DNA from: Gottfriedia acidiceleris
Lineage (GTDB): Bacteria; Bacillota; Bacilli; Bacillales; Bacillaceae_G
Length of the DNA stretch: 64,000 nucleotides
Direction: 5' to 3'
NCBI RefSeq assembly: GCF_004138285.1
Contig: NZ_SCFN01000004.1
Span: forward strand, 372,001 to 436,000
The notes beneath the pieces are model-generated. The model saw nothing but the letters and a program-made list of their open reading frames with translations. It had not been told where the DNA came from and searched no databases. The stretch's first letter is position 1, and every line of letters starts with the position of its first letter. Both the position numbers and the translations under genes were made by a program. Shown here piece by piece: positions 8,084 through 14,861 of this stretch.

Positions 8084-8112
8084 ACTTTATCATGATAAAA
8101 ATCAGTCGTCAA
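8084..8112 (-). promoter_or_regulatory. Sigma-A promoter of the small exported peptide pair
   Basis: Leftward: TTGACG, 17 bases, TAAAGT. It lies 90 bases ahead of the start codon at 7998, and the intervening leader holds the terminator-like hairpin. Confidence 0.7.
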
Positions 8113-8134
8113 ATGGTGCTTTTTGGAATTTTTA

Positions 8135-8195
8135 ATGTAAACGATTACTTGAAATTAACGATTTTTGATGGTTTATTTTTGGTAATCGTTTACAT
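8135..8195. promoter_or_regulatory. Pair of inverted cre-like sites (CcpA)
   Basis: ATGTAAACGATTACTT at 8135-8150 and, on the other strand, ATGTAAACGATTACCA at 8180-8195. Each fits the cre consensus WTGNNARCGNWWWCAW at all but one position, and the two share a perfect 14-base inverted arm. They lie just upstream of the peptide promoter and downstream of the antiporter gene, so catabolite control of the peptides is the likely reading; the arms could also form a long hairpin. Confidence 0.55.
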
Positions 8196-8233
8196 ATTTA
8201 TTTACATTTTAAAGAGTTACATTGTAATATACT

Positions 8234-9364
8234 CTACTCATTAAAAAAAACTTTCATCATTGGTGGAGTAACAAGCGTAGTTACTAACACAACCACTAAT
8301 AGTACCGTAAAGAATGATTGATTTAACAATTTATTCTCTAATCCTATAGAAGCAATAATTAAAGCCACTTCACCACGGGAAACCATTGCAGATCCAATTC
8401 CTAGCGAATTCCTCCATGAAAATCCTGCAACTTTCGCTCCAAATGATGAGCCAATTAATTTTGTCAAAATCGCTACAATGCTTAATACGATAATGAGGGA
8501 AATATTATCTAAAATCCCTGTAAATTTGGCCGTTACTCCAATTGAAGTAAAAAATACTGGTACAAACAATGAATAACTAATTGTCTCCACTTTTTCAAAA
8601 ACTTCATGCTTAAATTCAGTTACACTAATTGCCACCCCTGCTATATAAGCTCCTATTATAGCAGCTACTCCAGTGTATTCTGCAAAATAGGCATAAACAA
8701 AACAGATTATTAGCGCAGAAGAAATCACTGTTTCAGTAACACGTAGTGTAGAAAATTTCTTCATTAAAAAAGGTACAATTTTCCAACCTATAATAATTGC
8801 AAACAAAAAGAATAATACTTTTTTTAGGATTATTTTACCTAAATTTACATCTCCACCACCACTAGCTAAGCTAAGTAAAAATGCTAATGCGATGATAACT
8901 AAAATATCATCTATTACTGCAGCACCCATTACAGTTGCCCCTGCACGAGTTTTTAATTTATTCATTTCTTTTAATACTTGTACTGAAATACTCACACTTG
9001 TTGCAGAAAGTAATAAGCCTAAAAAGCTAGACTGAATATTAGACAAGTGCATGTAATATCCAATTAAATAGCCAATTACAAATGGAACTAGAATTCCTCC
9101 AATTCCAACTAAAGTTGATGCGATTCCAGTTCGTTTAAACTCTTCAATATCGGTTTCAAGTCCTGCTATAAACATTAAAAGAATTACTCCAATTTGACTC
9201 AATTCTTTTAATATATCTGTGTCATTTATTAAGCCTAATACTGAAGGGCCCAATACGATTCCAATTAAAAGTTTTCCAAGAACTGATGGCTGCTTTAGTC
9301 TTACACTAATGTCACCAGCAATTTTTGACGCAAGTAAAATAATAGCAAGTTGAAAAATAAGCAT
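8234..9364 (-). CDS. CPA2-family cation:proton antiporter
   Basis: 376 residues, membrane segments throughout, no C-terminal TrkA domain. Family features: QPSVLGKLLIGIVLGPSVLGL near the N-terminus, LLMFIAGLETD, and the ion-binding segment AAVIDDILVIIALAF with the double Asp of electrogenic Na+/H+ antiporters. Closest in kind to GerN/NapA proteins that exchange Na+ or K+ for H+. The start is odd: the only strong ribosome binding site (GGAGG at ~9420) is over 50 bases upstream and an in-frame TGA lies just before the ATG, so the true N-terminus may be shifted or the gene may carry a small 5' lesion. Confidence 0.85.
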   Translation of the reverse strand: MLIFQLAIILLASKIAGDISVRLKQPSVLGKLLIGIVLGPSVLGLINDTDILKELSQIGVILLMFIAGLETDIEEFKRTGIASTLVGIGGILVPFVIGYLIGYYMHLSNIQSSFLGLLLSATSVSISVQVLKEMNKLKTRAGATVMGAAVIDDILVIIALAFLLSLASGGGDVNLGKIILKKVLFFLFAIIIGWKIVPFLMKKFSTLRVTETVISSALIICFVYAYFAEYTGVAAIIGAYIAGVAISVTEFKHEVFEKVETISYSLFVPVFFTSIGVTAKFTGILDNISLIIVLSIVAILTKLIGSSFGAKVAGFSWRNSLGIGSAMVSRGEVALIIASIGLENKLLNQSFFTVLLVVVLVTTLVTPPMMKVFFNE

Positions 9365-9550
9365 ATAAATTCAGTACTAGTTGTTACATAAAGTGCAATA
9401 ACTATTACCGTATTTCACCTCCTATTTGAGAAGACTGTGATTTCACCTGAAATGCATTATTCTTATTATCTATTTATCCATTACAACTATTCATATCGAT
9501 AAGCATCTAAATTTATAAAAAACATTTAGCATAATGGCCTTATAAATGTA

Positions 9551-9582
9551 AAAAGGAGAAGCTAACTTAGCTTCTCCTTTTT
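9551..9582. terminator. Intrinsic terminator
   Basis: Hairpin AAAGGAGAAGCTAA / TTAGCTTCTCCTTT with T-runs on both sides, between the ArsB remnant and the antiporter gene. Confidence 0.8.
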
Positions 9583-9625
9583 CTGTACTAACAACAGAGC
9601 TTCTTTCGTAAAAATTAGAATTTCT

Positions 9626-9931
9626 TTATATTTTAAGGCTCATATATAAACCTAATAAGGTAATAAATAGTACAGGAATCGTTAATACAATTCCGATTTT
9701 CAGATAAGTTCGATAAGAAATATTTATACCTTTTTGGGACAAAACATGTAACCATAATAGGGTGGCTAGTGATCCAATCGGTGTCATTTTTGGCCCTAGG
9801 TCAGAACCAATTACATTCGCATAAATAAGTCCTTCCTTTATCATGCTAGTTGTGTTTGTACTTTCAATAGCTAGAGAAGCCATCATTACTGTTGGAAGAT
9901 TATTCATTAAAAAAGTAATTACCCTATTTTT
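9626..9931 (-). pseudogene. C-terminal remnant of an ArsB-type arsenite efflux permease
   Basis: The frame contains [40 protein letters not shown] and [15 protein letters not shown], the well-conserved last ~100 residues of ArsB (normally ~430). Going upstream the homology ends at 9931 with an in-frame TAA, directly next to the Ktr regulatory subunit gene. The first three quarters of the gene are missing, so this is a stump, not a small membrane protein; an internal ATG at 9907 has no ribosome binding site. Confidence 0.85.
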
Positions 9932-9942
9932 TTACTCTAAAT

Positions 9943-10596
9943 TTATTCAATATTTGAAAAACGATGCAAATCCCTATTTTCTCCAATCATTACCAATATA
10001 TCCCCTTCATGTATTACCTCATCAGGTGAGGGTGATATATTAACAACTCCTTCACTTTTAATAGCAATTACAGTTAAATTATATTCTACTCGAATATTTA
10101 ATTCCTTCAACGTTTTCCCTACCATCTGAGAAGGAAGCTTTATTTCTTCTATACTGTAATTATTTGCAAGCTCAATAAAGTTTAAAACATTTGGTGACAT
10201 AAGCTGGTGTGCTACACGTTCACCCATGTTCTTCTCAGGATAGATAACCCAATGTGCACCTACCTTTTTCAAAACTTCTCCGTGACGCTTATCTAATGCC
10301 TTCACGACAATCTTGTTAATGTTTAGTTCATTTAACACTAATGTTGTTAAAATACTAGCTTGCATATCATTACCAATTGCTACAATAACTGAATCAAAAT
10401 TACTGATTCCAATTGCTTTTAAAGACTCTTCATTGGTTGAATCTGCAATTACTGCATGTGTTGCAATATCTGCAATTTCATTAATACGTTCTTCATTAAT
10501 ATCGATCACTAGAACTTCATTTCCATGTTGCAATAAAGTATTCACAATACCTGACCCAAATCTTCCAAGCCCTATTACTGCATATTGTTTTTTCAT
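9943..10596 (-). CDS. Ktr/Trk K+ uptake regulatory subunit (RCK protein)
   Basis: 217 residues, the size of KtrA/KtrC. The N-terminal Rossmann RCK domain starts MKKQYAVIGLGRFGSG (GxGxxG) with the acidic residue of VLVIDINEERI at the end of strand 2. The C-terminal RCK_C domain (about 135-217) contains LPSQMVGKTLKELNIR and EGDILVMIGE. In Bacillus such subunits gate the KtrB/KtrD channel with ATP/ADP and c-di-AMP binds RCK_C. It follows the channel gene by ~36 bases in the same direction, forming a two-gene K+ uptake unit. Confidence 0.93.
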   Translation of the reverse strand: MKKQYAVIGLGRFGSGIVNTLLQHGNEVLVIDINEERINEIADIATHAVIADSTNEESLKAIGISNFDSVIVAIGNDMQASILTTLVLNELNINKIVVKALDKRHGEVLKKVGAHWVIYPEKNMGERVAHQLMSPNVLNFIELANNYSIEEIKLPSQMVGKTLKELNIRVEYNLTVIAIKSEGVVNISPSPDEVIHEGDILVMIGENRDLHRFSNIE

Positions 10597-10632
10597 ATTC
10601 GAATAGCTCCTATAACTTGAATTATGGTTTAT

Positions 10633-11973
10633 TTAACCTATCATAATTTTTCCTTTTGGACGTTTAAACGGATCTGAATGTCTTCTTAACGTAATAGCAA
10701 AAGCAACCGTCAGTGGTCCCACTCTTCCTGCAAACATTGTCAAAATAATTAGTATTCTTCCAAATGGAGTTAAATCAGGTGTTAACCCCATTGATAATCC
10801 AACTGTACCGAAAGCAGAAGTTGCTTCAAACAATATCATTAAGAAGTCCTTTCCATGTTCCGTAATAGTTAAAATCATTGTTACAAACATCACGATTAGT
10901 AAACCACTTACCGTTACAGTTAGCGCTTTATAAATTGTGTCGTACATTATGCTTCTATTAAAAAATACAACATCTTCTTTCCCTTTAATTTGTGACCGAA
11001 CCGCACCTAATAAAGTAGCGAATGTAGTCGTTTTAATCCCACCTCCTGTAGAACCTGGAGATGCTCCAATGAACATAAGGATAATAATAATGAACAGTGT
11101 AGATTGTGTTAAATCAGGAATATTGAGTGTATTTGAACCTGCTGTTCTAGGGGTTACAGATTGATACAATGAACCAAGTAATTTACCAGACCAAGATAAT
11201 GGCTGTATAGTTTTAGGATTGTGGAATTCCAATAAGAAAATAAGTATAGTTCCTATTATCAATAAAAAGATACTTGTACGAAGAACAACTTTTGTATGTA
11301 AAGAGAGAAATCGAGTTTCTTTGTATTCGTATAGCTCGTTCATAACAATAAAACCAATTCCTCCAAGTGTAATGAGTAAAGAAACTACTATTGTAACAAT
11401 TGGGTCCGTTACATAACTAGTTAGGCTCTTAAATCCCCCCATTAAATCAAACCCAGCATTATTAAAATTTGAAATAGAATGAAATATTCCAAAATAAATA
11501 GCTTTTTTTATTGGGAAATCAAATGCAAAACGTACCGCAAGTAATATCCCACCAATTAATTCAATTACAATTGTAAAAATAAAGATTCTCTTTACCAATC
11601 GAACAATTCCCGCTATCGATAAATTGTTTAAAGACTCCTGTAATAATAATCGTTCTTTCAATGAAATTTTCTTACCTAATAGAACGGCAAAAAAAGTTGC
11701 GAATGTCATAAAACCTAAGCCACCTACTTGTATTAGCGACAATATAACCAATTGCCCAAAAACAGTAAATGTTGTACCTGTATCCACAACTACAAGTCCT
11801 GTTACACAGGTTGCCGATGTGGAAGTGAATAACGCATCCAACCATCTCAGACCTTCTCCATTTTTCGTTGCAATTGGAAGAGTTAGAAGAATAGCACCTA
11901 ATAGAATGATAAATGCAAACCCAGTCACTAAAACTTTAGAAGGATCTAAGGAAAACTCTGGCCTTTTTTTCAT
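10633..11973 (-). CDS. KtrB/KtrD-type K+ channel subunit
   Basis: 446 residues from the ATG at 11973 (GTGAGG nine bases ahead); the frame runs on to 12042 but without a better site. Four pore repeats are visible with the selectivity-filter glycines: TSATCVTGL, SNFNNAGFD, SVTPRTAGS and TSAFGTVGLS. GASPGSTGGGIKTTT, typical of the third repeat's intramembrane loop, is present. The protein is the Na+-dependent K+ translocating subunit at the cell membrane, paired with the RCK subunit downstream. I cannot tell KtrB from KtrD by eye; no riboswitch is seen in front of it. Confidence 0.92.
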   Translation of the reverse strand: MKKRPEFSLDPSKVLVTGFAFIILLGAILLTLPIATKNGEGLRWLDALFTSTSATCVTGLVVVDTGTTFTVFGQLVILSLIQVGGLGFMTFATFFAVLLGKKISLKERLLLQESLNNLSIAGIVRLVKRIFIFTIVIELIGGILLAVRFAFDFPIKKAIYFGIFHSISNFNNAGFDLMGGFKSLTSYVTDPIVTIVVSLLITLGGIGFIVMNELYEYKETRFLSLHTKVVLRTSIFLLIIGTILIFLLEFHNPKTIQPLSWSGKLLGSLYQSVTPRTAGSNTLNIPDLTQSTLFIIIILMFIGASPGSTGGGIKTTTFATLLGAVRSQIKGKEDVVFFNRSIMYDTIYKALTVTVSGLLIVMFVTMILTITEHGKDFLMILFEATSAFGTVGLSMGLTPDLTPFGRILIILTMFAGRVGPLTVAFAITLRRHSDPFKRPKGKIMIG

Positions 11974-12135
11974 TGTGTACAACCTCACTTTTTTCCTTGT
12001 ATTGTATATTCTCATTAAATAGTTCATTTTTAGAGTTCCCATTGATGAAATGGAAATTCTAATAAATATTTCAAGTGCATCAAGGTCAATCTAAGAATAG
12101 GTAATAATGAAGAGTGTTGAGAGGAGCTTTAAACG

Positions 12136-13377
12136 ATGGAATCAGATGTAATGAAAATAGTAGACCATGAGTTATATATCATCACTTTAGTTTTAATTTT
12201 CGGCTTATTAGCAATGAAATTAGCTGAAAAAATAAAAATTCCCGATGTAGCTCTATTTATGATAACAGGTATAATATTAGGCCAATCCGTGTTTAATATA
12301 ATCTCAGTACCAAATGAATCCGCTGCTTATCAATTCATAATCGTTTTAGGATCGGTACTTATCCTTTTTGATGGAGGTAGAGCCATTCAATTCTCTGTTC
12401 TAAAGAAAGTATGGATTACGATATCACTTTTATCGATAATCGGGGTTCTCATCACTGCTACGGTAGTAGGGGTTACTGCTTTTTACATATTAAAAATACC
12501 TATTTTATATTCTTGTTTACTTGCCTCCGTTATAGCTTCAACAGACCCAGCAACTTTGATTCCTGTATTCAAACAAATTACCATTCGAGAAAAGGTAAAA
12601 GAAACAGTAGAAAGCGAGTCTGCATTTAATGATGCAACAGGTTCCATTTTAGCATTTACAATCCTGGGTGTTATTTTAGGACAAACTCAATTATCTATTA
12701 CATCTAGCATATGGAGTTTTATCCAAGAGGCTGGAGGTGGTATTTTAGTAGGAGTTGTTATTGGTTTCTTAGGGGTTTTTTTCACATCCGAACACAGATG
12801 GGGATTGCTAAAAAGATACAGTAAAATTGTAAGTTTTGTTGCTGCGACCAGCTCATATATTGCAGCTGGATCTATACATTCAAGTGGATTTATGGCTACT
12901 TTTACTGCTGGTCTTATTATAGGTAATCCACAATTGTTTCGACTTCATATTTCAGAAAAAACGAGAACAACCGATGCACATTTTTCAGATACGTCTACTT
13001 TAATTATGAGAACACTTATTTTTATGTTACTAGGTACCCAAGTGAATTTTCATATTCTAAGTAAATTTTGGATACAAGGCATATTGATTGTCTTAGTATT
13101 TATGTTTATTGCAAGACCACTTACAGTCCTTGCTTGTACATTGCCTGATCGAAAAGCTAAATGGAAATGGAATGAGATTCTGTTTATGTTTTGGGTTAGA
13201 GAAACAGGTGTAATTCCAGCAGCACTTTCCGGGATGATTGTTGCAGCAGGAGTTGATTATGCAGACGAAATTACAACTGTCACCTTTATTGCTATACTAA
13301 TGACGATACTAATTCAGGCTAGTACAACTGGCTATGTAGCTAAAAAGCTAGGCATTTTAGTAGATCAGACTAATTAA
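12136..13377 (+). CDS. CPA1-family (NhaP-like) cation:proton antiporter
   Basis: 413 residues with about twelve membrane segments. The central motif ASTDPATLIPVF and ESESAFNDATGSILAF (conserved ND pair) are those of NhaP/CPA1 K+(Na+)/H+ antiporters. The protein stops soon after the membrane domain, lacking the cytosolic TrkA/RCK extension of CvrA-type relatives. GAGAGGAG ten bases ahead supports the ATG at 12136. Divergent from the Ktr channel gene, with ~160 bases between starts, it would provide K+ or Na+ efflux opposite to the Ktr and Kdp importers nearby (inference). Confidence 0.88.
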   Translation: MESDVMKIVDHELYIITLVLIFGLLAMKLAEKIKIPDVALFMITGIILGQSVFNIISVPNESAAYQFIIVLGSVLILFDGGRAIQFSVLKKVWITISLLSIIGVLITATVVGVTAFYILKIPILYSCLLASVIASTDPATLIPVFKQITIREKVKETVESESAFNDATGSILAFTILGVILGQTQLSITSSIWSFIQEAGGGILVGVVIGFLGVFFTSEHRWGLLKRYSKIVSFVAATSSYIAAGSIHSSGFMATFTAGLIIGNPQLFRLHISEKTRTTDAHFSDTSTLIMRTLIFMLLGTQVNFHILSKFWIQGILIVLVFMFIARPLTVLACTLPDRKAKWKWNEILFMFWVRETGVIPAALSGMIVAAGVDYADEITTVTFIAILMTILIQASTTGYVAKKLGILVDQTN

Positions 13378-13499
13378 AATACATCTAAAAATAAGTTTTA
13401 AATTAAAGTTATTACCATTTTAAGAATTTCGATAAAAAGGAATTCTGTTTTTATAACTGATTAAATTGATTAGAAATAATCTTCGGTACTTTATCATAA

Positions 13500-13546
13500 A
13501 AAAATGCCCCGATTACTATTTATGTCTAACAATCCGGGGCATTTTA
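13500..13546. terminator. Bidirectional intrinsic terminator
   Basis: AAAATGCCCCGATT / AATCCGGGGCATTTT with a ~17-base loop, between the converging antiporter and MerR genes. Confidence 0.85.
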
Positions 13547-13576
13547 AACTTTTAGGTTTTGCTCTAACTTTCTGTC

Positions 13577-13945
13577 TTAATTTTTATCTTTCATTTCATA
13601 TTCATATTTCGCAATTTTCCGTTGAATTTTCATTAAATTCTCTTCTGTTTCTTTTATTTGCTCTAATACTTTTTTTTCTTGCTGCTTCATTAGCTCTAAA
13701 CGCTCAAGTAATGTTACTTCTCCGTTCATTGACCAGTCCACAAATTGCTTTATTTTCTTGATTGGCATGCCAGTGTTTTTTAAGCATAAAATCATATCGA
13801 TAAATTTAAGAGAATCCTCATCGAAAATTCTATCTCCACTTTCTGCTCTCTTTAGAAAGGGTAACAATCCTTGTTTGTCATAGTATCTTAGTTGAGAAAT
13901 TGTTAATTTATTCAGCTTTGCTACTTGTCCAATTGTATAATTCAT
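13577..13945 (-). CDS. MerR-family transcriptional regulator
   Basis: 122 residues from the ATG at 13945 (a GTG two codons earlier is possible). The N-terminal winged helix shows NYTIGQVAKLNKLTISQLRYYDKQGLLPF and DSLKFIDMILCLKNTGMPIKKIKQF, followed by a long coiled coil (about 75-118) rich in Lys/Glu. No Cys-based metal site is present, so it belongs with the organic-effector MerR proteins that accompany oxidoreductases. It is 12 bases downstream of the SDR gene and co-transcribed with it; the SDR promoter contains a textbook MerR operator (14711-14741). Confidence 0.9.
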   Translation of the reverse strand: MNYTIGQVAKLNKLTISQLRYYDKQGLLPFLKRAESGDRIFDEDSLKFIDMILCLKNTGMPIKKIKQFVDWSMNGEVTLLERLELMKQQEKKVLEQIKETEENLMKIQRKIAKYEYEMKDKN

Positions 13946-13957
13946 GAACACTCATCC

Positions 13958-14668
13958 TTACCAAGGCATAATTCCTTTTGCATTTAGAATTTTACCATTG
14001 TAGTTTATATTACATAATGCATAGTCCGTAATAATTGTAGCACCTTCAGCTGTTGTTTTTCCTCCAGGTGTATTTCCATTTAGGTCAGTCGTTGTAAATC
14101 CAGGTGTAACACCAAAAATCTCTGGACCATCACTACCAAATTCTTTACCAAATGTAAGTGTTAATGAATTGTTAGCAGTTTTTGAGGAATTATAACCAAG
14201 TATATTGATTGATGCAGCTTCTCCACGATCAAATAATGTTTGTGATGCCATATCTGTCGTAACATTAATAATTTTTCCACGTTCAGAGTTTTTAACCAGA
14301 GGTAAAAATGTTTGTATCATTTGGAACGTTCCAAAGAAATTCACCTCAAATGCTTGACGTAAAGTTTCAAGTTTGATTTCACTTGGCAAAATATGAAAAT
14401 CTGGTGCAATCCCTGCATTATTTATTAATAGATCTAAATGATCAGTCACTTCCATTATTTGTTTCAACGAATCTTGAATTGAATGTGTGTTAGTAACATC
14501 AACTTGTATATATGAAACATATGATAATCCTAAAGATTGAACAGCAAGATTTCCTAATTCTTCATTTCGTGCACCTAAAAATACATTATAATCCTGTTGC
14601 GCTAATTGGCGAACTACTTCTAATCCAATCCCTTTATTAGCACCTGTTACAAAAGCAAATTTAGTCAT
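13958..14668 (-). CDS. Short-chain dehydrogenase/reductase
   Basis: 236 residues from the ATG at 14668 with GGAGG upstream. The NAD(P)-binding motif VTGANKGIGLEV, LLINNAGIA (NNAG) and the catalytic segment with YNSSK (YxxxK) plus INVTTDM at the usual Ser/Thr position identify a classical SDR; here the Ser preceding the Tyr is not evident in the usual SS pattern. Length and tail (ITDYALCNINYNGKIL) resemble carbonyl-reductase-like members. It forms an operon with the MerR regulator and is probably induced by that regulator's effector; substrate unknown. Confidence 0.88.
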   Translation of the reverse strand: MTKFAFVTGANKGIGLEVVRQLAQQDYNVFLGARNEELGNLAVQSLGLSYVSYIQVDVTNTHSIQDSLKQIMEVTDHLDLLINNAGIAPDFHILPSEIKLETLRQAFEVNFFGTFQMIQTFLPLVKNSERGKIINVTTDMASQTLFDRGEAASINILGYNSSKTANNSLTLTFGKEFGSDGPEIFGVTPGFTTTDLNGNTPGGKTTAEGATIITDYALCNINYNGKILNAKGIMPW

Positions 14669-14710
14669 TTTTAATTCCTCCAAATTATTATTTTGTTACT
14701 TACAAATGAG

Positions 14711-14741
14711 AGATTACAACCTAAACCTAAGTTTAGGTCAA
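14711..14741 (-). promoter_or_regulatory. MerR-type promoter/operator of the SDR-merR operon
   Basis: Leftward: TTGACC, a 19-base spacer, TAATCT. Inside the over-long spacer lies a perfect dyad ACCTAAAC-CTAA-GTTTAGGT (14719-14738). A 19-base spacer with a centred dyad is the hallmark of MerR-activated promoters, which need the regulator to untwist DNA. Confidence 0.85.
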
Positions 14742-14807
14742 GGGTTTTAATCAAACTTTTTGATAAATAATTTTTTAAATGGAGAAATTAATTTATAAAA
14801 ACAAAAA

Positions 14808-14840
14808 AAGCATGAAAATTTACCATTTCACGCTCATTTT
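14808..14840 (-). terminator. Intrinsic terminator of the kdp operon
   Basis: On the - strand AGCGTGAAA / TTTCATGCT with one mismatch, followed by a T-run, just past the last kdp gene. Confidence 0.7.
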
Positions 14841-14861
14841 GAAAATGATCCTTTAAAGAAA

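Larger units (their letters stand above)
7507..8090. repeat. Tandem duplication of a ~297-bp unit (small exported-peptide gene plus leader)
   Basis: Two direct copies, about 7507-7793 and 7804-8090, each holding a 62-codon gene, the same ribosome binding region, and the same leader hairpin (TGACCAATGGCCGTGGTTTGACGTTCG in both, split here by a few differences further out). The offset between equivalent bases is 297. The right copy keeps the promoter; the left copy's -35 region is lost at the junction, so it probably depends on read-through. Confidence 0.9.

Noticed and set aside
8038-8244. 68-codon rightward frame over the peptide leader and cre-like sites
   Set aside because: Runs through the terminator hairpin and promoter of the opposite strand gene; likely chance.
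11624-12022. 132-codon rightward frame opposite the Ktr channel gene
   Set aside because: Antisense to a clearly conserved transporter; no ribosome binding site or homology.
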